Below are positions 29,401 through 44,400 of a stretch of DNA of 64,000 nt, in pieces. The number at the start of each line of letters is the position of its first letter. Within the stretch, counting starts at the first letter, position 1. The notes below the pieces were generated by a model. It worked only from the letters and a program-made list of their open reading frames with translations, had not been told where the DNA came from and ran no database searches. A program made the translations under genes and the position numbers. The DNA is from Exaiptasia diaphana (lineage: Eukaryota > Cnidaria > Anthozoa > Actiniaria > Aiptasiidae): NCBI RefSeq assembly GCF_001417965.1, contig NW_018386749.1:686337-750336 (forward strand). Reading direction: 5' to 3'.

Positions 29401-32400
29401 AAACAATTTACACAATATGTCCTTTCTGTAGTTAATTGTTTTTCTTAAGTTTTTGTTGTTGTTGTTGTTGTCGTTGTTGCTGTTGACGATGGGGGTCTTA
29501 TCACTGTACATAGTTAGAGCTATAGTTTGATAGTCAATATCTACTCAAAAAGCACGGTTGGTGTTGACTCGATAGCTTAGAACGGAAATTGTATTCAATC
29601 TGTCTATCTGTCTAGATGTCAGAAACGGGCATTTTGAGGATCAAGTTGTGACCTTGTCTTACAGAGTCTGTCTTAAATTGTGAAGCAGCTATGGTTTATA
29701 TATCATTCTTTTTTATGATTCTTTCAAGAATCACAAACAGCCGCCATACCTTGCGAGCCAAAGCGCAATTTAAGGTGGACACAGAAATGGCGGATTGGTA
29801 GGATTTCTTAAATTGAGTGCGAATCGTCTTCCATCCTTTCACTTTGGACAGAAACACCTTTAACTAAGTACCTCACAGGGCACTATCAATCTATAATCTA
29901 TTGTATGCTTGACGCAATTACGTATGTAAACAATAACATGATCGCGCGCTGTATTGTGGTTGGTTGGGATTCTTTAATTTAATCCTTTTAATCTCATTAA
30001 CAGCAGATTCCATTATTTGCCATGCGAAGTTAAAAGCATATTGGATTTAGTAAACATAGCAAACAAAACTATATTGCGTTTCAAGCAATCGTGTTTTAAC
30101 ACTTGATTAAAGTCTCTTGGGTGATGGCCAAAACATAGATTAATTGCAATCCAATGTGATATATTTTTAAGCCACACAATGTTTCACTTGAATGTATTTA
30201 ATAATGAAATGTTGACAGATGATGAGACGCTTTTTATTTTACTTGGTGTAATGAAACGACAAAGAAGCGGGTATACATACACTAAATTAAACTTCCATAT
30301 TGATCAATGTCAGTGCGGAGTTCTCTGATTAATTGTGTTTATTAATTATTTTTTCTTGATGTCGCTAAGTTTTGTATTTAAGTAATATTCTATATTGTGC
30401 TTTCCTCTTGAAATTCTTCTATTTGGTTTAGGTTTCTGAATTGAGTTCACATTGCTCACTTGCGCAAATCGGCCACTTCTTATACTTTCTGCAAAAATTT
30501 TTGAATTATTTTCTCGGACTCTCCGTTGGCAATCCTAAATGGTGACTTTTAAAAAGGTTCTGCTTTGAAAATAAAAGAACCTTAAATTTCCCATCCTTTT
30601 TATCTTTACCAAAACTGCGAATATCCGCTATAGCTATATCTTTTCAAGGTATAATGTTGTTTAGTTATAGTTAAGATACTTCTGGTTTTCGTTGTGCGTG
30701 TCTCGACAACAGTTTCTTCGCACCTTCACGAAAGTCGGACAGAAAATACAAGTATACAAAAGGACTTAAGCAGGAATTAAGTAGTTTTGTGATATGCAGT
30801 ACAAGAGACATCACCTCGACGCATGTGTTTTCTATTCCACTGATAAGACTCGGTTTTATGCTAGTGATTGTGTCCTCAAAAAAGTCAGGTAGATAGCACA
30901 CCGAGAATAGCATCAATGAGCACAATACCATTCTAATAGCGTTGGTTATGCGTTTGGTTCTTCGTCTCCTTTGCTCATCTGAAAGATTTTCTTGAGTTGG
31001 GCTAACTGACTTGGAGAGTCTCACCAATGTAGATACACACATGATAAGCACAAAGATGTACAAAAAAATCAGCCACGCAGATTTCAATAGAAACATTGCA
31101 TTGAAAGTTGCTGATTCTTCATTAGTGAAGCATGAAGAAGGCACGCTTGGTTTTGACTTTGTAGCTTTTCTGAAAACTAAGTTATAGCTTGACAACAACA
31201 TGGACACAAGCCAGGCACCACAGAGCAGTTTCAAGATCGAGCAGTTTTGTCCGCCAATGACTACTTTTGTTGCTCGATAGCGTTCAATGCTTGTAATAAG
31301 TAACACTGTCAAGGTAACCGATTCTGATGTATTTTCCAAGAATCTAACTATTTTGCAAAAGCAATCAGCTATCATTTGAGGTGGGTTGATTAACAGAGAA
31401 ATTCCCAGACTTCTCAAAATATACATGACAACGAAGAAAATATCAGAAACGGCCATGTTGATAATAAAGTAATTGAATTTCTTTCTTTCTGAGTACCTTT
31501 CCGCGAGTATGATGATAAAGATGTTACCAGCAACACCCAATCCACCAAAAACAAGCAAACATGTGACTTTCGTATATACGAATATTCGTCTGTTTGTGAT
31601 GCACAGAGCGTTTTCTTCTGTAAAATTGGACCTATCCATGATTCTTTCGATTCTGCGATGCACAGTTGTCCAATCTTAGTGCTCTATACGTGCAGCAGCA
31701 TGGAACTGTAAACTGTTTATTTTAATAAGAGTAAATGATAGAACCATCTGATTTTCATCTATGATACAGTGCTAGGCTAGCGATGCAATTAGTTTTTGAT
31801 TAAATTATCAGCGATACCCCAGACCGATATCAAATTATGTTATGCTCGGTGATAAGTATTTTTGAAAATTTATCTCCGATTTTATACCTTAGATAAGTGA
31901 TATATATCTTTCTATATATGCACTACAAAAGTTTAAACAGCGTGATTTAATATGTGCAAAAGTCAAGAAAGACAGTCGTTAAAGTTGATATCAGAGGCGG
32001 CAAAGGGAAAGACATTCAAGTATTTTTCAAGGTGAACACCTGAAAAATTAAAGAACTTTCTAGAACGTCTCATTTCATGGACTTCGGACTCTACTATATA
32101 TGCATTTGACGCCCCATCCTACAACATCGAACAGAATCAGACAAGTCCAACCGCAAAATATTGGTTACACGACAAAGTTTGATATTAAAGCTGTTTCAAA
32201 TATTTCTGCTTTGACATTTGCCTGAAGCCAGTCCGTAATGTATTTGAAATTTGCTACGTGCGCAACAATTTGAACAATTTTTTGTTTTTTTAAGAGAAAG
32301 GTATTAAGAGCTAAATGATAAAATTGAATATAATTACTAAATGAGTAACCCAGCCATGGAAGAATGTATCGCCTTTTCTTCAGCGCCGTAGTTCAAAAAT

Positions 32401-35400
32401 TTGGTCACTGACGCGACGAATTTCGGTACAATTTGATGTCATGTATTGATTTAATGTTCAATCATTTCTATTTCGCTTTAGGTGAGAAGCTTCGCTAGTA
32501 GAGAAGAATAGTCATAATACGATATTTTTTTACCTCAAGTACTCGAGTGGTGTAAGTTTTGTATTTTAGTAATATTCTATATTGTGCTTTCCTCTTGAAA
32601 TTCTTCTATTTGGTCAAGGTTTCTGAATTGAGTTCACATTGCTCACTTGCGCAAATCAGCCACGTCTTATAATTTCTGCACAAATTTTTGAATTATTTTA
32701 TCTTGATCTACGTTGGCAATCCTCAATGGTGACTTAAAGGCTCTACTTTCAAGTGAAAATAAAAACAGAAATAAATCGAAATAAAACTAAATAAAAGGTT
32801 TCCCATCCTTTCTTTTTGTTAACCAAAACTACGAATATCCCATACCGTTATATATTTTCAAGGTCTAGTGTTGTTTAGTTATAGTTAAGATACTTCTGTT
32901 TGTGGTCGTGCGTGTCTCGACAACAGTCTCTTCGCACCTTCACGAAAGTCGGCCAGAAAATACAAGTACACAAAAGGACTTAAGCAGGAATTCAGTAGTT
33001 TTGTGATATGCAGTACAAGAGACATCACCTCGACGCATGTNTATTCTAATCTAATAATAAGACTCGGTTTTATGCTATTGATAGTGTCCTCAAGAAAGTC
33101 AGGTAGATAGCACACCGAGAACAACAGCAATGAGTATAATACCATTCTAATAGCGTTGGTTATGCGTTTGGTTCTTTGCCTTCTTTGCTCATCTGAAAGA
33201 TTTCCTTGAGTAGGGTTAACTGTCTTCGAGAGTCTCACCAATGTAGATACACACATGATAAACACAGAGATGTACAGAAAAATCAAGCACGCTGATTTCA
33301 AAAGAAAGATGGCATTTAAAATTTCCGACTTTTTAATAGTTAAGCAAGAAGAAGGCACGCTTGGTGTTGACTTTGTAGCTTTCCTCAAAACTAAGTTATA
33401 GCATGACAACAACATCGACACAAGCCAGGCACCACAGAGCAGTTTCAAGATCAAGCAGCTTTGTCCACCAAGGACTACTTTTGTTGCTCGATAGCGTTCA
33501 ATGCTTGTAATAAGTAACACTGTCAAGGTAACCAATTCTGATGTATTTTCCAAGAAAAAAACTGTTTTACAAAAGGAATCGGCGATCATTTGAGTTGGGT
33601 TGATTAACAGAGAAATCCCCAGACTTCTCAGAATATACATGACAACGAAGATAATATCAGAAACGGCCATGTTGATAATAAAGTAATTGAATTTCTTTCT
33701 TTCTGAATACCTTGCTGCGAGTATGATGATTAAGATGTTACCAGCAACACCCAATCCGCCAAAAACAAGCAAACATGTGACTTTCGTATATATAAATATT
33801 CGTCTGTTTGTGATGCATTGAGCGTTTTCTTCTGTAAAATTGGACCTATCCATGATTCTTTCGATTCTGCAATGCACAATTGATGTTCAATCTTAGTGAC
33901 TTATACGTACAGCAGTATGGAACTGTAAACAGTATATATATATACATATATATATTTTTTAATAAGAGTAAATGAAGTCTAAAAGAACCATCTGATTTTC
34001 ATCTATGATACAGTGCTAGGCTAGCGATTCAATTAGTTTTTGATTAAATTATCAGCGATACCCCAGACCGATATTAAATTATGTCATGCTCGGTGATGAG
34101 TATTTGTGAAAATTTGTCTCCGATTTTATACCTTAGATATGATATATACAGCCTTTTGCAAAAATTATGAGAATTGTCGAAATATCTAAATATCATAATA
34201 TCAAGTGCATGATGGGTAATCCCGGGCGATGCCCTTAGTCCTTTGTCTTTGTAGTTTAGTTTTTTTTTTGGCGACAGACTTATCCGTAGTTCTGAACATT
34301 TTCTCGATGTCAACAATGAATTATTCTAGCAAACCCGCGTGTTCCGGACAATATATGGATATGGATATTATGATATTTAGATATTTAGACAATTCTCATA
34401 ATTTTTGCAAAAGGCTGTATCTTTCTATATATGCACTACAAAAGTTTAAACAGCGTGATTTAATATGTGCAAAAGTCAAGAAAGACAGTCGTTAAAGATG
34501 ATATCAGAGGCGGCAAAGGTAAAGACCTTCAAGTATATTTCAAGGTGAACACCTGCAAAATTAAAGAACTTTCTAGAACGTCTCATTTCATGGACTTTGG
34601 ACTCTACTATATCAATACATTTGACGCACCACTCTACAACATCGAACAGAATCAGACAAGTCCAACCGCAAAATATTGGTTCACGACAAAGTTTGATATT
34701 AAAACTGTTTCATATATTTCTGCTTTCAAATTTGCTTTGACGCCAGTCCGTAATGTATTTGAAATTTGCTGCGCGCGCATCAATTGGAACGAATGCTTGT
34801 TTTTTAAGAGAAAAGTGTTAAGAGCTGAATGATAAAATTCAATACAATTACTAAATGAGTACCCAACCATGGAAGAATGTATCGTCTTTTCTTCAGCAAC
34901 GTTATTCAGAAATTTGGTCACTGACGCGACGAATTTCGGTACAATTTGATGTCATCTAGCACAAGCACCAATGTAATGATTTCTTGTTTGTTAAATCCAT
35001 TTCATACATAACTGAACAAAGTCTCACTAAGTATCTATGAGCAGTTTGGTTAGAGCAGAGTCACATGAACCATGAAATAAAAACTAAAAGTACTAACTAA
35101 TAGGCACTATTAGTTCCTAATAGTCGTTAGCACTGAACCAGAACAGTTTATTTGATCCAATAAGCAATACCCAAGAGACCATTATAACAATCAAAGTAAT
35201 CTCTTTGTACTGTTCTGGTTCAATGATAGTGTCGACATAGTACCTATTAGTTACTAAATATTTAGTTTCTATTTCATGGTTCAAGTGACTCTGCTCTACT
35301 AGGGAATCAATAAGATATATTTTGCAATACTTTCCGATTTCATTTCACTTTGTTTCGTAAACGTAGCTTTTTGAAGGTGCAAGGGATACTTTATGTAGCT

Positions 35401-38400
35401 GAAACGAGCAATGGAAACAGTCAGGCAGACGGAAAGATAGACATAATATTTTATTTGGTGCTTTATACAACCTAGATACATTGACATTGTCCAAATAATA
35501 GTAATGATTATGATTATTTATTTCTTTTGTTTGGTTTCTAAACGCTATGGAAAGCTTTTGGCCACTAGCTGAGCAAAGTTTTCTAAGAACCCCTCTCCCA
35601 AGAAACACACACACCCTAAAGAAGGCGTCATTGTTCTCAGGTGCTATCTGTATTTGGTTGTGTATATACGGGCGGACTAAGTGAACTTATACTTCCGCGT
35701 TCCTTGTGGTGACCTTGAAAACTCGACTTCGCTAGTAGTATCAGAGCCTTGTGTCTTTTGTTTCACATTGAGATCCTTCTGTTTGCTGTGCATGTCTTGA
35801 TAACATTTTCCTCGCTCCTTCTCGAAAATCAGCCAGAAATACCAAATAAATCAAAGGACTCAAACAGGAATTCAATAGTTTCGCGATATGTAGTGCGAGA
35901 TCCAACAATTGGGTACATCCATCATCTATTTCCATTAGGGGAGACTTGCTGCTTTTCATTATATCCTCAACAAAGTCAGGTAGATAACAGATCGAAAATA
36001 GTAGCAGCGAGCAGAGTACCATTTTAATGGCATTGGTGATACGTTTAAGCCTCCGTCTCCTCTGCTCATCAGAAAAATTGGCTTGAATAGAGTTGGCTGA
36101 CTTGGAAAGTCTTATCAAGGTTATTATACACATGGTAAACACTGACAAGTACAGAAAAACCAAACATGCGCATTTGAAGAGGTAGATTAAATTGAAAAGT
36201 CTAGGTTTGTTACGAATAACGCACGAGTAAGGCTCCGATGGTGTCGACTTATTAGCACGCCTAAAATACAAATTAAAGCAAGATAATGTCACCGACACCA
36301 GCCAGGCGATGCAAACCAGTTTGATTTTAGAGCTTCTGTGTGTTATTACCAGTTTTGTAGCTCGAAAACGTTCAATGCTTACAATAAGTAATGTTGTCAA
36401 GGTAACCAATTCTGATGTATTTTCTAAAAACAGTACTATTTTGCAGAAATAATCTGCAAGTATTTGAGGTGGGTTGGTTAGCCGATAAATTACGACATCT
36501 CTCAATATGTGCATGATAACGAAGACGATGTCAGAAACGGCCATGTTTATGATAAGGCAATGCAGGCTCTTTCGTTCTGTGTATTTGGCAGCGAGTATAA
36601 TGATGAAGGTGTTACCAGCAATTCCAATTGCTGCTAAGATCGCTATGACTGCAAACTTTGAAATTTCAAACAAATGTGTGTTTTTAACGCAGAGACTGGA
36701 CACTTGATGGGCATTCGATTCATTCATGATTCTGTCAATACGCTTGATTTTTCGTTCGATCTTTTGGAGAGGGTTTCATATGCTCTCTGCTTGCATAGTA
36801 CGACTAGTGCACTAGTGTGCAGTTTAATATCAGTGTATATATATAATGTACTACATCATATATTATTTGAAATCCAGCGTCACCGTAACAAAAGATCATA
36901 AACCGCAATACATGTTTGTTTGTCTATTTTTCACTCAATTTAGTCAAATTATTATTATTTTTTGCGTTTAATAATATCCTGTCTAAGAAGATGAATAGTC
37001 TGAGAAAATGACATCTGATTGTCGATCATCGCACCTTTAGACAATTTAATATTGGACACAAAAAAATCGAGCATAATTAAAATATTAATTTGTAGGGCAG
37101 CTCATTCCCGGTTCATTTGACAATTTTTGTTTTTAGTATTATTATTTTTTGTTCACATTTACTTTATTTAAAACTTTCTTTAACTTATCTAAAACTCATT
37201 TCTTTCATATTTTGAGCGACAACTGTTTAAAGAATATGTTAGTTGAATTGAGGGCATTATGGTGTAATAGTTGTCCACGGAAAATGGATGTTTCGAAAAA
37301 CAAGTAGTCGCGCGAGAATGAATGCAGCCTGACCTCAGCTGAGGGCGACTGTGAAGTTTTGAGGAACTTCCAGTTTCCAAGGGCAACTATCACCGAAAGA
37401 AAAAAGTCCGAGATTTCAACTGCTCTATTGTTTTTATTATTCGACAACAAGCTTTTCTGAAGCAGCGGGCTCTATGTACTATGTACTATGTACTATGTGT
37501 TGTATTGTAATTCTCAATTGCAATATTTTATGACTGCAGTACTTTTTAGATAGGAATTACCAAATATTACACACACATTTTATCATATCACATTAAACAA
37601 GAAACAAGTATTGAATAGCTACCGAATACCATTCCAACAATCTCATATGAGAAAAGCTGTCCTTTCAAAAAGTTTAAATTAAGTGTTCTGTAATATATGA
37701 AATGTCTTCTTTCGAAAAACAAAATGATGGTGATGATGCGGCGATCGGTACCCTCAATATGCTTCATGTGCTTCAATGCTTTGGGAGTCCAGCACTTTTA
37801 TAAAAAGCCACAAACTTTTGCGCTATTATTATCGCAAGGTATCCATATTTTGCTGTGAACGTCGACGGACACCATACGACGGACGTATGCGCCTGTGATC
37901 TCCAAGAAAACTCGACTCGATTTTTTGCTAGTTTTCTTTAATAAGGTGTTCTCCCTGTACGGGTCTCGTCTAGTACAATCTCTTTTCAAAGTCTGTCTCG
38001 ACCAATTCTTGTTGCGATGCATGTCTTGGTAACATTTCCCTCGCTCCTAAGAAAGTCAGACAGACAGTACACCAGAGGACTCAAAGCAGGAATTCAAAAG
38101 TTTTGTGATGTGTCCTACAAGATCTATCACCTCAACGCACGTGGCTTCCTAGAGACCTGGTTTTATGCTATTGATAGTGTCTTTAAGAAAGTCAGGCAGA
38201 TAACATGTCAAGAATAGCAACAATGAGCATAATACCATTCTCTGGTGGCGTTGAAAATGCGTTTGGCTCTGCGTCTTCTTTGTTCACCAGAAATATTTGC
38301 TTGAATAGGATTACCTGACTTGGAAAGTGTTTATTAGCAAGCACTGATAGATACCTAACTCGAAAAGTTGTATGATAAATATAATATTACATGTTCGCTT

Positions 38401-41400
38401 GGGGATACGAATGTTTTTCTTCTCGTGTTGAAAATCGTTCGCTACGCTCACTCGTGAGAGATCTTTTCAACACTCGAAGATAAAATCCGTATCTCCGCGC
38501 GCCTATGTAATATCCTCTATTTATATAATGCAAAAGGCGAATTCGCCTTACTAAAATAGAGGATATTACATGGGAGCGCGGCGATACGGATTTTATCTTC
38601 TAGTGTTGAAAAGATGTCTCACGACGTAGCGAATAATGTCGTAAAATACCTTTTTCTTTCTTTCACTATATAGAGAAACCTCGAATGAATATGATATTTT
38701 CACTAGTAAAAACAACAACTTTACGAAATGGAGGAATATTAATAGGTATTTTATTGCTATTTATAGGATAATATACGTACTGTAATAACCGCAATAGTTC
38801 GAACATCTGTGTTTGATTTTGTATAAAATTTCAAATTAACCTAAAAAACTTAATATTACACACAGACAAAAACCCAGAGTACTACAGGTATTTTTTTCAT
38901 TTGAACAACTGGAAAATACATAGCTCTTGCTAGACCATTCATTTTGACAAAGTCCAAAGTCTTACCGCCATGTTTGAAGCTCTATCCCAACGACAGCTAA
39001 ACAAGGTCATCCAATGTCCAAAATCTTCGATTGGTCGACAGTCTTTGATGGCTGAAGGTGATCCAAATTTTCTTGCTTGGATGTCACGGATATTGTTCAC
39101 TGGCACGCATCTCATTTGCGCATCTTTAGCACGCACTGTACACAGATCTTTTTACTAATAAGGAATTACTGTTTTTGGTAAGAACATAATAACATTATAA
39201 ACTTATGATAATTTGATACCAATTACATCAATATGGTAGGCATTGCATGGCGACGTCAAACAAACAAAACGGGACTACGCTTGCAAAAATAGTTCACAGT
39301 AAAACTGACGATAAGATTCATTATTCGTGGATTGCTTCAGTGGTCAATGTTTTACTCAAATCAGATTCGAGTTCGTGTCTTCTAATAAGTTGGTTTCAAA
39401 ACCGTGTGTCTAGTGCTTCTTGTCGTGGTGGTACTTTTGGTGGCTTATTTTTAAAAAACAATGTTTTAGTTGCTCTTTTAAAGTCACTTAGAAAAACCAA
39501 GTACACCAAAGGACTAAAACAAGAATTTATTACTTTCGAAATATGTAGTAAAAATTCAGACAGCTCTTCGCATTTTGCTAGATGGCTTTTAATAGCTGGA
39601 ATCAGGATTATCAGGACATCTTCGAGAAAGTCTGGCAAATAGCATATTGAGTACAGTAACAATGAGCAGAGTACCATTCTAACTGCGCTAATCATCCGTT
39701 TTGCTCGAAGCCTTCTCTGCAATTCAGAAAGATTGGTTTGGATAGGGCTCGACTTGGAAAGTCTTATAGAAGTTAATAAACCAAGTATCAACACTGAAAA
39801 ATACAGGAAAATTACACACAGGGATTTTGAAAGGTATAATGAACGAAAAAACTTTGAGTTGTAATCATGAGAACACACAAATGGCAAGCCTGGGGCGGGC
39901 TGAACAGCATGACCAAATATAAGATTAAAAGAGGCCAACACCATTGACACAAGCCAAGCAACCGTGATTAGTTTCCAGTTTGAGCAGGTTTGTGCGCCGA
40001 TCGCCAATTTCGTAGCTCGATACCGTTTAATACTGATAACGAACAATGTCACCAAAGTAAGCAATTCCGATGTATATTTGAAAAAGTCGATTGTTTTACA
40101 GAATATGTTTGTAAGTGGTACAGGCGAAATTCCGGCAAAATTTGGAGTGTATACGATTACAACGAGAATGTCAGAAACGCACATGTTGATGATCAAGTAG
40201 TGAAGGTTCTTTCTTGCTGTGTACTTGACAGCGAGTATGGTGATGAAGATGTTTCCAATAATTCCCAATCCACCAAATACAATCAAAGATGTTACTTTAC
40301 CATATTCAAACACACGTCTGTCTGGAATACAAAAGCTTAATTCTCCTGTGAAATTGGATTTGTTCATTGCTATTTTTGCCCTCCGCTTCTCTCAACAGAC
40401 TAGTAGCTTCGATTTTATTAATTGATTTGTGACTTGGGATCAAAGATTTAGATGAAAAAAAGGAATTAATATCAAACCAATTGCTGTGTTTATTTAGAAT
40501 GATGACATACTTCTATTTGTTTTACATTTCATACGACAAATCAATTTCAGTTGTTTTATGAGATAATGACATTTTGATGACATTTTTAATGACATTTTGA
40601 GTGACTTTTCTTCTGAAAAATAGAGGCTTATAATCAGTAGTATACTTCACGGCCGACGTCAAATCTATGTCGGCGATTAATGGGAGTAAAGGCAAACAAA
40701 TTCAAATAAGAAAGATGTAATGTAAAAACAATCAGTATGATAACCCATGTAGAAAATTTATCAATGATCTCGAGGCTAACCAGCTATACTTTTTTCGATC
40801 GCAAAGAGTTCGACTGCCTTTTGTTCGAACTATTATAAAAAAGAGGCTCTTCTTCGCTGGGGTCGTTTCGATGCGCAATAACTTTCGCCTATTGTACAAA
40901 TCTTCACGCATTCTATCTATTATCTTTTTATCATAATTACTATTTTTATCGCTGTTTGTAAATTTCATGTAATTCTTTTTTAGCAAAAGGCCAAATCAAT
41001 AAAATGTTATTTTTATTATAGCATTAGGATGTCAACGACAACGAAACAAAAAGTATCACTCCAAACAAAGATAATGAGCAAACAGGAACGTCCGTATAAC
41101 ATATATTCAAGATACAAAGTCAGAAAGAGCAAAGGCGAAAAGTGTTTTTTTTTTTTTTTTTTTTTTTCTTTCGTGTCTACATATAAACCTTGTTAATTCA
41201 ACAATGTTTTTCTATCGTCTAAGTATTTTGGATGTAAGTGTCTTATTTCATTACTATTTCGTAAAAGGTTTCAGTATTGCATTTTTTTTTATTAAACTAC
41301 CCGTAATTGTAAAGAAAATTACAGTGAACAAACTGAACATTAGGTTTTTTCCCAAAATGGTGTTCTTTGCTGATCAATGTCTTGACAAAATTAGGTTTTA

Positions 41401-44400
41401 ATTTATCTCTTCGACTCGGTTGATATTACAATGTCAACATTGTGTCTCTTGTACTTCTTGTTGTGTTGATACATTTGATGGGATACATTTAACTATCAAT
41501 TTCTTTGCTGCTCTTCTAAAGTCACTCAGGAAAACCAAGTACACTAAAGGACTAATACACCAATTCAATATCTTTGCGATATGCAGTAGAAAATCTGACA
41601 ACTCCTCGCATGTTTCTAGTAGTTTTGTGAAAGCTGGAGTGATGTTTATTAGGACATCTTCAACGTAATCAGGAAGATAGCATATTGAGTACAGTAACAA
41701 TGAGCAAAGTACCATTCTAACTGCACTAATCATCCGTCTTGCTCGACGCCTTCTCTGCTCATCAGAAAGATTCGCTTGGATAGTGTTCGATTTGGAAAGT
41801 CTTACGGAAGTTACTAAACCAAGGACAAGCACTGAACAATACACGAAAATTACACACAGGGATTTTGAAAAAAATAGATAACTAAAGTAGAGTGAGTTGT
41901 ATTCATGAGAACAAAAAATTGGCGAGCCTGGGGCGAGCTGAGTAGCATAACCGAATACAAGATTAAAAGAGGCCAAGACCATCGAGACCAGCCAAGCAAT
42001 ACTGATAAGTTTCCAGTTTGAACAGTTTTGTGCGCCAATCGCTAATTTCGTAGCTCGATAGCGTTTAACGCTGATAATTAATAGTGTTATCAACGTAACC
42101 AATTCCGATGTACTTTGCAAGAAGCCGATTGTTTTACAGAAAAGATTTGTCAATAGTGCAGGCGAAATTTTGGCAAATTCTAGAGTGTATACGATAATAA
42201 CCACGATGTCAGAAACGGCCATGTTGATAATCATGAAATGGAGGTTCTTTCTCTCTGTGTACTTGGCAGCGAGTATGATGATAAAGATGTTACCAGCGAC
42301 TCCAAATCCACCGAATACAATCAAAGATGTTACTTTAGCAGAGTCAAATACTTTTCTGTTTGTGACACAGAAACTGCCTTCTGTGAAATTGGAATTATTC
42401 ATAGTTATTTCAAAGCTCCTTACTTCTCTTGCTGTCCTTCTGTGTGTCTCAACCAGTAACGTCAATACGATTCCGTTATATATGTTTGAGAATCCAACTT
42501 GGCCCACCAATTTCATGAAAAAAATATTAATTAATAAAGATTAATTGTTATGTTATGTTTATTTAGATTGATGACATTCTCCCTTTTGTGTTTATTACAA
42601 TTCAACCTGCTCTTTCATCTTCAGTCCATCTTCACTTCACGGAGCCCAAATGCACAACGCTGAAAAGCGTGAAAAGAAATCTGAGTTAAACTATCTAGTT
42701 ATGATAAACGAGTACAAGTCATTTGTAGGTTTGTGCTTAAAAGTTTTTGAGAAGAAGAATTCATTCCGTATGAACGCATCATTAAAGACCAGATTATTAC
42801 AGTCGTGTATCATGACTTTCATCTCCACATGTTGATTGCGTAGGTTGCCTCCGCTTTAATAGTATTTTCATTGCGGCTTTTCGAAAATCAGACAGAAATA
42901 CTAAGTACACCAAAGGACTAAAACAGGAATTTACTGTTTTTGGGATAAAGAGTAGAAACTTTAGTAGGTCTTCGCATGTTTCACTCATTCCAGCGACAAG
43001 AGTTTTATCTGTGACTTTAATGATATTCTCAATAAAGTCAGGCAGATAGCATATCGAGTACAGTAACAACGAGCACAGTACCATTCTAATAGCGCCAATC
43101 ATGCGCCTTGCTCGCTGTCTTCTCTGATTGTCAGAAAGGTTATCTTGGATGCTGTTATCCTTAGAAAGCTTTATANAGGTTACCAAACTCAGGGTTAATA
43201 CCGCGACATACAGAAAAAGTAAACAAGTTGACCTTAGTATGTATAAAGCCTGATTAGTCTTTGATCCATTGAAGTTTTTAGAACATTCAGGCACAATGCC
43301 TGGGGCTGCTCTGCTGACAGAACGATATATAGGAATATAGCAGGACATCATCATCGATAGCAGCCAGGCAATGCAGATAAGTGTCAGGTTTGAGCAAGTT
43401 TGTGATCCGATGCTGAGTTTTGTAGCTCGATATCTTTTAATGCTGATAATAAATAATGTTATCAAAGTAAGCATTTCGGACGTATGTTGCACAAAGGGGA
43501 CTGTTTTGCATAATATTGTTTCCAGTAATAAAGTGCTGGTTGGAATAGGTATACCGCCAATGCTCGGAATGTACGTGATTACAATTAGAATGTCAGAAAC
43601 GGCCATGTTGATGATCAGGCAATGAAGGTTCTTTCTCTCTGTATACTTGGCAGCGAGAATGATGATGAAGATGTTTCCAATAACTCCAAATCCACCAAAA
43701 ACAATTAAAGAAATATATTTAAAATATTCGAATACTCTTGTGTTTGGGATGCAGATGTCGGTTTCGTTTTTCATATTGGAGTTGTTTATGATTTTTTTCA
43801 GAATCGGCGAGGTGTTTTTCCACCTCAGTGTAGTTGTCGCGTCAAAAATGTTGGTTGAATTTGATTGCTTCCTTTGCTGAATCTTGCAATTCATTAAATA
43901 TGTCAATTCATTTTCAAATAGTCGTCTGTTTGTGACACAAAAACTGGCTNCTCTAAAACTTGAATTATTTAATATCGCTATTTCAAAGCTCTTTACTTCT
44001 CTTGCTGTCCTTTTGTCTGTCTAAAGCAGTTACGTCAACATACATTTATAGTTTTCTGAAGAAGAGCGAATGCGCGAAACGTATACACCTACTTGTAGAA
44101 ACGTTGTCATAGAAAATAGAACATTTGAATTTAGTAAAGAGGAAAAATTAAAACAAGACAAAAGAGAGCGTTCAGCCTCAGTGATCTTCTTTTGTCTTTT
44201 TGATTTTATTCCTTTTTACTAAATACAAATGTCCTATTTTCTATATGACAAAGATTTCGCAAGTAGGTGTAATAAACAGTAGAAATTAAGTAACAAGTTG
44301 TGTGGCTTTTTCTTCATTTTATACTAATTGTATTTATAGTTATATATATAAGTATATTTGGGAATCCAACTTGACGCAACAATTTAATGAAAAAAGCTTA

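Larger units (their letters stand above)
32553..34954. repeat. Tandem segmental duplication, unit B
   Basis: A 2.40-kb copy of 30367-32443. Most of the extra length is a 269-bp MITE plus its TA duplication at 34147-34419. The remaining difference is small, including a TA-rich expansion near 33935. Confidence 0.88.

Noticed and set aside
34467-34832. 121-residue plus-strand frame in the duplicated 5' flank of receptor 5
   Set aside because: The same DNA in the other duplication unit (31950-32310) has stops and indels, so the frame is not conserved.
42170-42544. Plus-strand frames opposite the receptor genes (also near 36507, 40219, 43647, 50093 and 60392)
   Set aside because: These recur in the same antisense frame of every paralogue because TM1-TM2 is conserved; they are shadows, not genes.
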